Below, piece after piece: positions 1-8,604 of a stretch of DNA of 64,000 nucleotides (position 1 is the first letter of the stretch; every line of letters begins with the position of its first letter). The DNA comes from Acidisoma cellulosilyticum. Its GTDB lineage: Bacteria; Pseudomonadota; Alphaproteobacteria; Acetobacterales; Acetobacteraceae. The notes beneath the pieces were generated by a model that made no database searches, was not told where the DNA came from, and saw nothing but the letters and a program-made list of their open reading frames with translations. The stretch lies in assembly GCF_020621385.1 (NCBI RefSeq), contig NZ_JAESVA010000003.1:496001-560000 (forward strand), read 5' to 3'. A program made the position numbers and the translations under genes.

Positions 1-266
1 GCTACGATCAGGCCGCCAACCTGACTGCCGGCGAAGGCTTCAGCATCATCGAGATCAACGGCGTCGGCTCGGAAGCGACCCATATCTGGGACCCGCAGAC
101 GACGCTGCGCGAAGCCTATGCCGCGCAGTTCTTCCACTACCGCTCGGCTTTCGAGATCGCGGCCGCCAATCGCGCGGCCGGGCATAAGCCGACGGGGTTC
201 TTCACCCTGCTGCGCATGTGGCGGACCCAGAAGCGCCTTCTGGCCTCCTACCCCGCCAACGACTGA
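1..266 (+). CDS. ATP-grasp (D-Ala-D-Ala ligase-like) enzyme, C-terminal fragment
   Basis: The window opens inside this gene; 87 residues remain, read from base 3 to the TGA at 264-266. The stretch IEINGVGSEATHIWDP matches the C-terminal ATP-grasp strand in which an E-x-N pair binds the catalytic magnesium, and the following tail (HYRSAFEIAAANRAAGHKPTG) is typical of an uncharacterised D-alanine-D-alanine ligase-like family of proteobacteria. ATP-grasp enzymes join a carboxylate to an amine through an acyl phosphate; the substrate here cannot be told from the fragment. It ends 10 bases before tlyA on the same strand, so the two may be co-transcribed. Confidence 0.65.
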   Translation, partial: YDQAANLTAGEGFSIIEINGVGSEATHIWDPQTTLREAYAAQFFHYRSAFEIAAANRAAGHKPTGFFTLLRMWRTQKRLLASYPAND

Positions 267-276
267 CTGCCGCACC

Positions 277-1041
277 ATGACAGCGCCTGCCAAAATCCGG
301 CGCCTGCGGGCGGACCGGCTGCTCGTCGATCGCGGCTTGGTCGATAGTCTGGCACGCGCCCAGGCGGTGATCATGGCCGGCCAAGCCTATCTCGATACCC
401 GCCGCATCGACAAAGCCGGCGATCTGATCCCTGAGAACGGCGCCATCAGCCTTAAGGGCCAGGACCACCCCTGGGTCTCCCGCGGCGGTTTGAAGCTGGC
501 GCACGGCCTCGCCCATTTCGGCTTTTCCGCCGAAGGGCGCACGGCGATCGATGTTGGCGCCTCCACCGGCGGCTTCACCGACGTGCTGCTGACGAAGGGC
601 GCGACCCAGGTCTATGCCGTCGATGTCGGCCATGGGCAGCTCGCCTGGAAGCTGCGCAGCGACAGCCGCGTCGTGGTGCTGGAAAAGACCAACGCGCGGC
701 TGATCACGGCGGCACAGGTCCCCGGCCCGATCGAAGCGCTGGTCTGCGACGCGAGCTTCATCGGATTGCGCTCCGTGCTGCCCGCCCCTCTTGCACTCTG
801 CGTGCCGGGCGCCTGGGCCATCGCGCTGATCAAACCGCAGTTCGAGGCGACGCGGGCCGAAATCGGCCCCCGTGGCGTCATTACCGATCCAGCCATCAGG
901 GCGCATTACTGCGCTGAGATCGAGACCTGGTGGCGCGCTCTGCCGGGCTGGACAGTGATGGGCATCGTCGAAAGCCCCATCACCGGGCCGGAAGGCAACC
1001 ACGAATATCTGATCGGGGCATGCTTTCAGCCCGAGGGCTGA
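277..1041 (+). CDS. tlyA: TlyA-family rRNA (cytidine-2'-O)-methyltransferase / hemolysin A family
   Basis: A 254-residue protein with an N-terminal S4 RNA-binding domain (LRADRLLVDRGLVDS, about residues 6-65) followed by an FtsJ/RrmJ-like Rossmann methyltransferase fold with the SAM motif AIDVGASTGGFTDVLL and the C-terminal GPEGNHEYL block typical of TlyA. In the studied members the enzyme 2'-O-methylates cytidines of 16S and 23S rRNA in the cytoplasm; older annotations call it hemolysin. The reading frame is open further upstream, but ATG at 277 starts the S4 domain and does not run into the preceding gene, so it is preferred. Family assignment is firm; which rRNA sites are modified is not known from sequence. 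Confidence 0.92.
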   Translation: MTAPAKIRRLRADRLLVDRGLVDSLARAQAVIMAGQAYLDTRRIDKAGDLIPENGAISLKGQDHPWVSRGGLKLAHGLAHFGFSAEGRTAIDVGASTGGFTDVLLTKGATQVYAVDVGHGQLAWKLRSDSRVVVLEKTNARLITAAQVPGPIEALVCDASFIGLRSVLPAPLALCVPGAWAIALIKPQFEATRAEIGPRGVITDPAIRAHYCAEIETWWRALPGWTVMGIVESPITGPEGNHEYLIGACFQPEG

Positions 1042-1048
1042 TTGTCTG

Positions 1049-2296
1049 TCAGAGCGAGGACAGGATCGCGGGTGCGAGAGCGGAAATCTTGGCCGCCGGA
1101 TGCGCCGGATTGCGGAAGCGCAGCTCGCCCTCGGCCGCCGCGTCAGGACCGGACAGGCCGAACATTTCCATGCGACTGTAGCAGGTGACGGCGACCACGT
1201 TTGACGCCTCATCGGCCGTCATGAAGTGGCGGGCCGCGCCCTCCAGCTCCAGACTATCCATCAAGCCGCGCCATTCCGGCCGGTCGATATCCTCGACGAA
1301 GGTCGCGAGGATGGCCGGGCGATCGCTGGACACGCGCGCCAAGGCGATGCGGCTGAGGTCGCGGCGCACCAGCGCTGCCACCTCGTTGCGGCGGCCGGCC
1401 CTGGCGGCCATGGCCCAGATGCCCTCGGCACAGGCTGAGACCGAGAAATGCGCTTCCGGTCCGAATTCCCGCCGCAGCCGACCCATCAAATTTTCGACCG
1501 AGGTGTTATTGCCCGACAGTACCAGCGGCTCGATCCGCAGCACGGCGTCCGGGTCCTGATCCAGCCTTGCCCCCGACTCCAGCATCGCCACGACGCGGTC
1601 ATGCAATTGCGTCTGCATGCCCTCGTCCTTGTCGCGAAGCCCGGCGGCGAGCGTCATCTTGAGCAGGTAACGACCCGGGCGCGCGTCCAGCCAGGGTTTC
1701 ATCTGGCCTTCCACACGGTCGCAGAGTTCCGCCCAGGCAAAGCGATGAACGTCACGGCCGGCCTCGGCCGATATTGTTTCGCAAATGCATTCAACCTCCA
1801 CGCCGTCACGGCGCAGCAGAAGATCGTAGCGCGCGTCCTGTTCCAGCCCGTCATAGGCGACGGTGAAACCACGCGCCTGCTGCAAGGCAGCCGTGCGGAA
1901 GACGTGCAGAAGATCGACCAGACGACCGTCATCCTGCAGGGCCGCCTGCAAGCGCGACTGCAAACGCGCGCGACCTTGCGCGCCGAACCCGCCGGCAGCG
2001 GTCACAAGCTCCGCCAGGATGGCCTGCAGGCGCTGTTCCGCGACCGACGGCGCCGGTGCATTGGCAAGGCTCTCGCGGCCCAGCATGCGATCGATCGCGA
2101 GTTCCAGCGCATGGCGCTGCTTCAGCAGGCCGCCGACGCGGTTTGCCGCACAGGCGCGCGCGGCAATATTCGCAATCCGCGCCGCCCAGACATCGGCACC
2201 GGCGAGCAGAACGAACTGCTCGGCTACCGGCAAAGCCGAGACCGGAAATTCCTGGGCCGTTTGCTGAAGGGTCTCGTGCGAAAGAGTTTGTGTCAT
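1049..2296 (-). CDS. Uncharacterised protein, 415 aa
   Basis: I do not recognise this protein. From ATG at 2296 it reads as a soluble, alpha-helical, alanine/leucine/arginine-rich protein with no signal peptide or membrane segment. A central block near residues 147-185 (YDLLLRRDGVEVECICETIS, with D158, E167 and E169) resembles the acidic beta-hairpin of restriction-endonuclease-like folds, but the lysine of a true PD-(D/E)XK motif is missing, so nuclease activity is only a guess. Base composition and codon use match the neighbours. It lies 71 bases downstream of aroC on the same strand and ends tail-to-tail with tlyA, 7 bases away. It may be the last gene of a fabI-aroC run. Confidence 0.75.
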   Translation of the reverse strand: MTQTLSHETLQQTAQEFPVSALPVAEQFVLLAGADVWAARIANIAARACAANRVGGLLKQRHALELAIDRMLGRESLANAPAPSVAEQRLQAILAELVTAAGGFGAQGRARLQSRLQAALQDDGRLVDLLHVFRTAALQQARGFTVAYDGLEQDARYDLLLRRDGVEVECICETISAEAGRDVHRFAWAELCDRVEGQMKPWLDARPGRYLLKMTLAAGLRDKDEGMQTQLHDRVVAMLESGARLDQDPDAVLRIEPLVLSGNNTSVENLMGRLRREFGPEAHFSVSACAEGIWAMAARAGRRNEVAALVRRDLSRIALARVSSDRPAILATFVEDIDRPEWRGLMDSLELEGAARHFMTADEASNVVAVTCYSRMEMFGLSGPDAAAEGELRFRNPAHPAAKISALAPAILSSL

Positions 2297-2367
2297 GCGG
2301 CAGCGATACGCGATGCCGTCGCGCGCCTCAATCAATCGTCGCAACACAGAGTTGTGAGAGCGAAACC

Positions 2368-3453
2368 TTATCGGGCGCGCTGGCCGTTTTGCGCGCGGTC
2401 GCGCAGCAGGTGATCGGCCAGCACGCAAGCCATCATCGCCTCGCCCACCGGAACGGCGCGAATGCCGACGCAGGGATCATGCCGGCCTTTGGTGGAAACC
2501 TCGGTCTCCGCCCCCGCTTCATCGACCGAGCGACGCGCAATCAGGATCGAGCTTGTCGGTTTCACGGCGAAGCGGACGACCACAGGCTGGCCGGAGGAAA
2601 TGCCGCCCAGGATGCCGCCCGCGTGGTTGGAGAGAAATTCAATGCCGCCGTCCGCGTCCAGCCGCATCTCATCGGCATTATCCTCGCCGCGCAGCATCGC
2701 CGCCGCAAAACCGTCACCGATTTCGACGCCCTTCACGGCATTGATGCTCATCATCGCCGCTGCCAGATCGGCATCGAGCTTGCCGTAGATCGGCGCGCCG
2801 AGACCGGCCGGCACATGCTCGGCGACAATCTCGCACACCGCACCGATGGAAGATCCATCTTTGCGAATTTGCAATAATTCCTGCTCCCAAGCGACGGCCG
2901 TCTGCGCGTCCGGGCAGAAGAAGGCGTTCTCGTCGACCGCCCGCCAGTCCCAGCGGGACGGCTCGATCCGATGGGCTCCCATCTGCACCATGGCGCCGCG
3001 GATAACGACCTCAGACCCCAGCACCTTGCGCGCGACGGCACCCGCCGCCACCCGCATCGCAGTCTCCCGCGCCGAGGACCGGCCGCCGCCGCGATAGTCG
3101 CGGATGCCGTATTTCAGGTGATAGGTCAGATCGGCATGACCGGGGCGGAAGCTCCGCGCGATATTGCTGTAATCCTTCGACCGCTGATCGACATTGTCGA
3201 CCATCAGCCCGATCGGCGTGCCGGTGGTCATGCCCTCGAAGACGCCGGACATAATCCGGACCTGATCCGGCTCCTGCCGCTGGGTCGTGAAGCTGGACTG
3301 GCCGGGGCGGCGCTTGTCCAGATAGGGCTGGATATCGGCCTCCGACAGCGCAATGCCCGGCGGGCAGCCATCGATGACGCAGCCGATCGCCGGACCATGG
3401 CTTTCGCCCCAGGTCGTGACGCGGAAAAGATGGCCGAAACTATTGTGAGACAC
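2368..3453 (-). CDS. aroC: Chorismate synthase
   Basis: AroC performs the last common step of the shikimate pathway, converting EPSP to chorismate with reduced FMN. The 361-residue length is standard, and the family signatures are clear: [18 protein letters not shown] at the N-terminus, [11 protein letters not shown], the central [15 protein letters not shown] and C-terminal RHDPC. The start is GTG at 3453; the nearest upstream ATG is out of frame, and a GGAA stretch sits at a reasonable Shine-Dalgarno distance. It follows fabI on the minus strand, with a hairpin repeat in the 82-base gap. A second shikimate-pathway gene, aroQ, lies at 40.6 kb. Confidence 0.97.
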   Translation of the reverse strand: MSHNSFGHLFRVTTWGESHGPAIGCVIDGCPPGIALSEADIQPYLDKRRPGQSSFTTQRQEPDQVRIMSGVFEGMTTGTPIGLMVDNVDQRSKDYSNIARSFRPGHADLTYHLKYGIRDYRGGGRSSARETAMRVAAGAVARKVLGSEVVIRGAMVQMGAHRIEPSRWDWRAVDENAFFCPDAQTAVAWEQELLQIRKDGSSIGAVCEIVAEHVPAGLGAPIYGKLDADLAAAMMSINAVKGVEIGDGFAAAMLRGEDNADEMRLDADGGIEFLSNHAGGILGGISSGQPVVVRFAVKPTSSILIARRSVDEAGAETEVSTKGRHDPCVGIRAVPVGEAMMACVLADHLLRDRAQNGQRAR

Positions 3454-3472
3454 GCGACATTCCGCCCGGCCT

Positions 3473-3528
3473 TAGAAGCAATATCCCGTCAGGCGGGTAA
3501 GCCCGGCGGGAAGATCTGCGTTCTTTAT
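3473..3528. repeat. Intergenic hairpin repeat, family B copy 1
   Basis: Between fabI and aroC lies AGAAGCAATAT, a 10-bp stem (3485-3494 with 3501-3510, one G-T and one A-C pair), a 6-base loop, then AAGATCTGCGTTCTT. The copy at 60302 has the same flanks, stem length and loop length, but a different stem sequence that still pairs. Confidence 0.7.
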
Positions 3529-3535
3529 GAAAACG

Positions 3536-4378
3536 TTAACCAGTGACGGCGGCGATATCGGGTGCGGCCGGGTTCTTCATGCCGACGATGTGATAGCCGC
3601 AATCGACGTGATGCACCTCGCCGGTCACGCCCGCCGAAAGATCGGAGAGAAGGTACAGGCCCGACCCGCCGACTTCCTCGGTCGTGACATTGCGGGTCAG
3701 CGGCGCGTTCAGCTCGTTCCACTTCAGGATGTAGCGGAAGTCGCCGATACCACTGGCGGCCAGGGTCTTGATCGGGCCGGCGCTGATGGCATTGACGCGG
3801 ATATTCTTCTCGCCGAGGTCGGCCGCGAGATAACGGACGGAGGCCTCCAACGCCGCCTTGGCGACGCCCATCACGTTGTAGTGAGGCATCACGCGCTCGG
3901 CGCCCAGATAGGTGAGCGTCAGCAGCGAACCGCCCTCATTCATCATGGCAGCCGCCCGCTGGGACACCGCCACGAAGCTGTAACAGGAAATATCCATCGC
4001 CTGCAGAAAGGCGGCGCGCGGTGTATCCAGATAGCGGCCACGCAGATAGGCCTTGTCCGCCCAGCCGATGGCATGGACCAGAAAATCGATCTTGCCCCAA
4101 CGCTTTTCGACCTCGGCAAAGGCCGCGTCGATGCTCGCTTCATCGGCGACGTCACAGGGCAGCACGATATCGGCCCCGATGCTTTCCGCCAGCGGACGCA
4201 CGCGTTTCTCCAGCGCTTCGCCCTGATAGGTGAAGGCGATCTCCGCCCCCTGGGCCGCGCAGGCAGCGGCAATGCCCCAGGCGATCGAGCGATCATTCGC
4301 CACACCCATGACCACGCCACGCTTGCCGGCCATAAGCGTGCCTTTGGGCGGTTGGGGGGCCGAAGCTTCTTGAGACAT
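3536..4378 (-). CDS. fabI: Enoyl-[acyl-carrier-protein] reductase (NADH), FabI type
   Basis: FabI reduces trans-2-enoyl-ACP in the last step of each fatty-acid elongation cycle. This is a short-chain dehydrogenase with the atypical FabI nucleotide loop (GVANDRSIAWGIA), the active-site Y-x6-K (YNVMGVAK) rather than the Y-x3-K of other SDRs, and the C-terminal GEVHHVDCGYH strand. It is 280 residues from ATG 4378, which has GAGGT five bases upstream; an earlier in-frame ATG at 4390 has no better signal. It is transcribed away from pdxH and towards aroC. The FabI call is firm. Confidence 0.95.
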   Translation of the reverse strand: MSQEASAPQPPKGTLMAGKRGVVMGVANDRSIAWGIAAACAAQGAEIAFTYQGEALEKRVRPLAESIGADIVLPCDVADEASIDAAFAEVEKRWGKIDFLVHAIGWADKAYLRGRYLDTPRAAFLQAMDISCYSFVAVSQRAAAMMNEGGSLLTLTYLGAERVMPHYNVMGVAKAALEASVRYLAADLGEKNIRVNAISAGPIKTLAASGIGDFRYILKWNELNAPLTRNVTTEEVGGSGLYLLSDLSAGVTGEVHHVDCGYHIVGMKNPAAPDIAAVTG

Positions 4379-4615
4379 GCGAGACCTCATTCAGGGCTAG
4401 GACAGCGACGGACTTTAGCGATAAGGCCCCGAGCAAAGCCTGAGCGCAATGATCGTGCCGGAAAACCGCGTCCTGGCACAGGCTGGGGGGAACCGACAAG
4501 GGGACGCTGCTCTGCACGCTGCCGAGCCATCGCGGCACCTCGCTTGGCTGGGACGGCCGGGCAGGCCAGAATAGCGTCCGACAAGCCAGGCCAAAGATAA
4601 GGACAGCGCAGCATC
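4379..4615. promoter_or_regulatory. Divergent intergenic region fabI / pdxH
   Basis: This 237-base spacer separates two divergent genes and must carry both promoters, but I cannot point to convincing -35/-10 hexamers. It has no conserved open frame and none of the dispersed repeats. Confidence 0.4.
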
Positions 4616-5218
4616 ATGTCTTCCGCGCCATTACCGGATACCGATCCCTTCCGCCTGCTGACGGACTGGCTGGCCGAGGCCAAACGGACCGAAATCGCCG
4701 ACGCCAATGCCATGACCCTGGCCACCGCCGGCGCGGACGGCCAGCCCGACGCGCGCATTGTGCTGCTGAAAAGCCAGGATGAGCGCGGCCTTGTCTTCTA
4801 CACCAATTACGAAAGCCGCAAGGGCCTGGAACTGACGGAAAACCCCCGCGCCTGCCTCAATTTCCATTGGAAAAGCCTGCAGCGCCAGGTGCGCGTCCTG
4901 GGCCGGGTGGAAAAAGTGACGCCGGTCGAGGCGGATGAGTATTTCGCCTCCCGCCCGCGCATCTCCAAACTCGGGGCCTGGGCCTCCGACCAATCCCGGC
5001 CGCTGGCGGACCGCTCGGTCCTCGAAGCGCGGCTGGCGGAGACCGAGGCGCGCTTCCCGGATAACACCGTCGTGCGGCCGCCGCATTGGTCCGGTTTCCG
5101 GGTGGTACCCAATCGATTCGAATTCTGGCGCGAAATGCCTTACCGTCTGCATGACCGGCTGATCCTCAGCCGTGCGAGCGAAGCCAGCGCCTGGGAATCG
5201 AGCCGCCTCTTTCCCTGA
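4616..5218 (+). CDS. pdxH: Pyridoxamine/pyridoxine 5'-phosphate oxidase
   Basis: PdxH oxidises PNP or PMP to pyridoxal 5'-phosphate with FMN. The 200-residue length is typical. Visible family blocks are ARIVLLKSQDERGLVFYTNY (FMN and substrate binding), the LNFHWKSLQRQVRVLGRV strand, and the C-terminal FWREMPYRLHDR, close to the canonical FWxGxxxRLHDR with E-M-P in place of the usual residues. The protein supplies the cofactor used by several PLP enzymes in this window (MetC, CysK, PhnW). It is divergent from fabI. Confidence 0.95.
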   Translation: MSSAPLPDTDPFRLLTDWLAEAKRTEIADANAMTLATAGADGQPDARIVLLKSQDERGLVFYTNYESRKGLELTENPRACLNFHWKSLQRQVRVLGRVEKVTPVEADEYFASRPRISKLGAWASDQSRPLADRSVLEARLAETEARFPDNTVVRPPHWSGFRVVPNRFEFWREMPYRLHDRLILSRASEASAWESSRLFP

Positions 5219-5281
5219 GCTTCAAGTTAAGACAAATGTTGCGACAATAAGACACCGAGACCGAGAAACGGACTGATCCAC

Positions 5282-6148
5282 ATGCCGCTGCGCAAGGTTA
5301 TCCTGCTTTTGAACGAAACCGCGGCGGGGAAGGCTGCGCTCGACGCGGCGCTCGACACGGCGCGACTGTGGCAGGCCCATCTGACGGTCCTGCATGTCCG
5401 CGTCGATGCGCGGGACGTGGCCCCTCTGGCCGGCGAAGGCCTGTCCGGCGCCATGATCGAAGACATGATGGTCGCGACCGAAAAGGAAAGCGCCGTCCGC
5501 GCCCATGACGTCCGCGTGCTGTTCGAGCAGGCGGTCAACGCCCATGGCGTGACGATCGGCGAACCACGACCGGGTGCGGGCGTCGCCACCGCGAATTTCG
5601 TCTCCGTCGCCGGGCGCGAGGAAGAGATCATCGCCCAGCAGGCGCGCCTCGCGGACCTCACCGTCATCCCGCACCCCGAGGCGGGTCAGGACGTCTCCTC
5701 CTCCGACGCGCTGCATGCCGTGCTGTTCGATTCCGGCCGCCCGGTGCTGCTGGCCCCGGCGGCCGCGCCGAAAACAATTGGCCGCCGCATCTGCGTCGGC
5801 TGGAACGGCACCGCCGAATCCTCATCCGCCGTGCAGGCCGGCATTCCCTGGATGAAGCAGGCCGAAACCGTGCGCATCCTGACCTCGGACGATTATCAGC
5901 GTCGTGGTCCCGGTGCCGCCGATCTGGCCGCCTATCTCGCCTTGCATGATATTCACGCCGAAGTCGCGACCTTCCGCCCGATCGACAAATCGGTCGGCGC
6001 CGGGCTGATCGCCTCGGCCCGCGAATTCGGCGCCGACCTGCTGACGATGGGTGCCTATTCCCAGTCGCGCCTGCGCCAGCTCATCCTGGGCGGCGTGACC
6101 CGGCATATCCTGGAAAATTCCGACCTGCCGGTGCTGATGAGCCGCTGA
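5282..6148 (+). CDS. Universal stress protein, tandem UspA domains
   Basis: A 288-residue cytoplasmic protein made of two Usp domains. The second is the better conserved and ends with the ATP-binding signature GAYSQSRLRQLILGGVTRHIL followed by PVLMS; the first (residues 1-145) has the VILLLNETAAGKAALDAAL start and a degenerate nucleotide loop. Tandem Usp proteins are linked to stress survival, but the specific role cannot be deduced. It follows pdxH by 63 AT-richer bases that probably hold its own promoter. ATG 5282 begins the first beta strand. Confidence 0.88.
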   Translation: MPLRKVILLLNETAAGKAALDAALDTARLWQAHLTVLHVRVDARDVAPLAGEGLSGAMIEDMMVATEKESAVRAHDVRVLFEQAVNAHGVTIGEPRPGAGVATANFVSVAGREEEIIAQQARLADLTVIPHPEAGQDVSSSDALHAVLFDSGRPVLLAPAAAPKTIGRRICVGWNGTAESSSAVQAGIPWMKQAETVRILTSDDYQRRGPGAADLAAYLALHDIHAEVATFRPIDKSVGAGLIASAREFGADLLTMGAYSQSRLRQLILGGVTRHILENSDLPVLMSR

Positions 6149-6190
6149 GGCAGCGCAGCATTATTTTTGGTCGCCCACTCACCTGATCTT

Positions 6191-6291
6191 GTCATCCGCG
6201 GCTTCATGCCGCGGACCTACCTCTCGCGGCGCCCGGACGCCGTTTGGGCGCCGCAAGCGGTAGATCCGCGCAACGAATGCGCGGACGACTA
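6191..6291. repeat. Solo core of multi-palindromic repeat, family A copy 1
   Basis: About 100 bases built from three consecutive hairpins: CCGCGG-N7-CCGCGG, a central GCGGCGCCC/GGGCGCCGC pair, and CCGCGC-N7-GCGCGG. The outer ends (GTCATCCGCG and CGCGGACGAC) are also complementary, so it could fold as a cloverleaf. The right end is followed by TA; that TA and the last element base form the TAG stop of the minus-strand methyltransferase. Confidence 0.8.
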
Positions 6292-6945
6292 AGCTTCGGC
6301 TCCCAGCCGAAACACCGTCACCGGCCGTTCCCGGGTATCCTCCAGCTCCAGCGTCGTCGGCACCATCATCCGCTCGATGACCGTCATGCCCTCGCGCGGC
6401 AGATAGGCGCGACCGGGATCGGCGACCCAGACCTCGGCCCCTGACCTGACCATGGCGCGCAGCCAGGGCAGAATATGCCCGGTCATCGGTGCCTCGTAAC
6501 AGACGTCCCCGCACAGGATCAGGTCCCAGCGGCAGGCGTCCCCCACCACATCCCGCGTTTCGGCCGTGACAATGACGCCATTCTCCGCCGCGTTCAGGCG
6601 GGTGGCGGCAATGGCCAGCGCATCGATCTCGGCCGCTTCCACCGACGCGGCACCGGCCATGGCGCAGGCGATCGCCGCCAGACCGCAGCCGGCCGCGAAG
6701 TCCAGCACGCGCTTGCCCGCGACCAGTTCGGGCCGGTCCAGCACGATACGCGCCAACGCCTGGCTGCCCGGCCAGGCGAAGGCCCAGAAGGGCGGCTCGA
6801 TCCCGGTCTCATGCAGCCAGGCTTCGGTCGCCTGCCAGATCGGCGTGATCTCGGTCGCAAGATAGAGCGGGATTTCCGGTACGATCGTCGCCGCGGACAG
6901 CGCCGTGTGCTGGCGCAGAAAGGCCTCTGCCTCGTCCAAGCCCAT
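6289..6945 (-). CDS. Class I SAM-dependent methyltransferase, ETFB-lysine-methyltransferase-like
   Basis: A 218-residue Rossmann methyltransferase with SAM motif I KRVLDFAAGCGLAAIA, an acidic VEAAEIDALA strand, and the N-terminal EIPLYLATEITPIWQATE plus PPFWAFAWPGSQALAR blocks found in relatives of the human ETF-beta lysine methyltransferase and of ribosomal-protein L11 methyltransferase. A protein-lysine substrate is likely by family; which protein is unknown. ATG 6945 overlaps the ubiA stop codon (ATGA), so the gene is translationally coupled downstream of ubiA; the longer in-frame start at 6993 would lie deep in ubiA. Its TAG stop sits at the edge of a dispersed repeat. Confidence 0.82.
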   Translation of the reverse strand: MGLDEAEAFLRQHTALSAATIVPEIPLYLATEITPIWQATEAWLHETGIEPPFWAFAWPGSQALARIVLDRPELVAGKRVLDFAAGCGLAAIACAMAGAASVEAAEIDALAIAATRLNAAENGVIVTAETRDVVGDACRWDLILCGDVCYEAPMTGHILPWLRAMVRSGAEVWVADPGRAYLPREGMTVIERMMVPTTLELEDTRERPVTVFRLGAEA

Positions 6946-7844
6946 CACAGCCGACCCGCCAGGAAGGACAAGGCCACGACCAGACCGACCCATTTATTGC
7001 TCTTGAACAGCGCGAGGCAAAGCGGCGGGTTGTTGACGTCCAGCCGCGTCACCTGCCGGGCCAGCAGCCAGGCCGCCAGAATGAGGACGACCAGAAACCA
7101 CAGCGACAGATGCGCCAGGCTGCCGGCCAAAAGCAGCAGCAGCAGCGTCAATCCGTAACACACGGCCAGGAACGGCACCGAGGTATTGGCGAATAGCCGC
7201 GCGGTGGACCGGACGCCGACCAGCGCGTCATCCTCTCGGTCCTGATGCGCATAGATCGTGTCATAGCCCAGGATCCAGAAGAAGACGGCGGCATAAAGGG
7301 CTGCGGCGGCTGGGCTGAATTGCCCGGTGGCCGCGACATAGCCCAGCGGCGCGCCGAAGCCGAAGGTGATGCCCAGCATCGCCTGCGGCCACCAGGTGAC
7401 GCGCTTGGCGGCGGGATAAAGCGCCACCAGAATCAGCGAGGAGACGCCCAGCAGCTGCGCCGCATGGTTGAGGCTAAGCAGGATGATCAGGCCGATCGCC
7501 AGCAGCAGCACCAGGAAAGCCGCCGCCTGTCGCATCGACAGCGCGCCCGAGGCCAGCGGCCGCCCGGCCGTGCGTTCCACCATGCGGTCGATCTTGCGAT
7601 CCCACATATCGTTCACGACGCAGCCGGCGCTGCGCATGACGACCGAGCCGATGCCGAACAGGATAATCAGGCGCAGGCTCTGCTCCAGCGGCGCGCGCGG
7701 CAGCAGAATGCTCCACAACCCGGGCAGGAACAGCAGCCAGGCGCCGATCGGGCGATCCAGCCTTGCCAGGATGACATAGGGGACGAGGCCGGCGGGGAGC
7801 TTGCCGACCCAGCCGTCACGCTCGATATCTGTATGCGCCGTCAT
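6945..7844 (-). CDS. ubiA: 4-hydroxybenzoate octaprenyltransferase
   Basis: UbiA prenylates 4-hydroxybenzoate in ubiquinone synthesis at the inner membrane. The protein has about eight hydrophobic helices and both Asp-rich motifs of the superfamily: NDMWDRKIDRMVERTAGRPL in the first loop and DTIYAHQDREDD in the second, plus the LDRPIGAWLLFLPGLWS start. Starting at ATG 7844 gives 299 residues. That codon overlaps the start codon of the divergent rsmE by two bases within the palindrome CATG, so the two genes share no intergenic DNA. A longer in-frame start at 7880 would overlap rsmE further. Confidence 0.93.
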   Translation of the reverse strand: MTAHTDIERDGWVGKLPAGLVPYVILARLDRPIGAWLLFLPGLWSILLPRAPLEQSLRLIILFGIGSVVMRSAGCVVNDMWDRKIDRMVERTAGRPLASGALSMRQAAAFLVLLLAIGLIILLSLNHAAQLLGVSSLILVALYPAAKRVTWWPQAMLGITFGFGAPLGYVAATGQFSPAAAALYAAVFFWILGYDTIYAHQDREDDALVGVRSTARLFANTSVPFLAVCYGLTLLLLLLAGSLAHLSLWFLVVLILAAWLLARQVTRLDVNNPPLCLALFKSNKWVGLVVALSFLAGRL

Positions 7845-8568
7845 GACAGATCCATCCGCCCCACCCGATTCCGGGTCCATTCGCCTTCACGTGCAAGCCG
7901 ATCTTGCGGCCGGCGCCCCTGTCCTATTGGACGAAGGCCAATCGCGCTACCTCGGCACAGTCATGCGCAAGACGGCCGGGGATGCCTTGCGGCTGTTCAA
8001 CGGCCGTGACGGCGAGTGGCGCGCCGTCATCGGCGAAATCGGCAAGCGCGGCGCGCGCCTGGAAGCCGAGACGCTGATCCGCCCTCAGGCGCCCGAACCC
8101 GATCTCTGGCTGCTGATCTCGATCATCAAACGCGATGCGCTGGAATGGGTGGTGGAGAAGGCGACCGAACTGGGCGTGTCCGTCATCCTGCCCGTCATCA
8201 CCCAGCGCAGCCAGCCGGCCCGCCCGAACGCGGAGCGCCTGCAGACCATCGCGACCGAAGCCGCCGAGCAATGCGAGCGCCTGACGGTGCCGATGGTGCG
8301 CGGCGTCCAGCCGCTTGACGGCTTGCTGCGGCAATGGCCCAATGCGCGGCCGCTGATCGCCGCCGTTGAACGGGACGATGTGGCACCGCCACCGCCGCAA
8401 ACTTCCTCCCCAGCAGCCCTGCTGATTGGGCCGGAAGGCGGCTTCGATCCCCGGGAGCTTGACGCCATGCGTAAGCTTCCCTTTCTTGTGCCTGCGTCTC
8501 TCGGCCCCCGCATCCTGCGGGCAGAGACCGCTGCTATCGTGGGTCTCGCCTTACTGCAGCGCCCATAG
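7843..8568 (+). CDS. rsmE: 16S rRNA (uracil(1498)-N3)-methyltransferase
   Basis: RsmE methylates N3 of U1498 in 16S rRNA. It is a SPOUT (knotted) methyltransferase of 241 residues: an N-terminal PUA-like region (GQSRYLGTVMRKTAGD), then ISIIKRDALEWVVEKATELGV, and the C-terminal trefoil-knot SAM loop LLIGPEGGFDPRELD with LGPRILRAETA. ATG 7843 leaves a short Pro/Ser-rich leader before IRLHV; no later ATG precedes the conserved core, so this start is preferred over the upstream GTG/ATG options. It is divergent from ubiA with overlapping start codons and is followed after 36 bases by the glutamate-cysteine ligase. Confidence 0.92.
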   Translation: MTDPSAPPDSGSIRLHVQADLAAGAPVLLDEGQSRYLGTVMRKTAGDALRLFNGRDGEWRAVIGEIGKRGARLEAETLIRPQAPEPDLWLLISIIKRDALEWVVEKATELGVSVILPVITQRSQPARPNAERLQTIATEAAEQCERLTVPMVRGVQPLDGLLRQWPNARPLIAAVERDDVAPPPPQTSSPAALLIGPEGGFDPRELDAMRKLPFLVPASLGPRILRAETAAIVGLALLQRP

Positions 8569-8604
8569 CCATTCTTGAACAACGACGCTTGAGCGGAACA
8601 GCCG

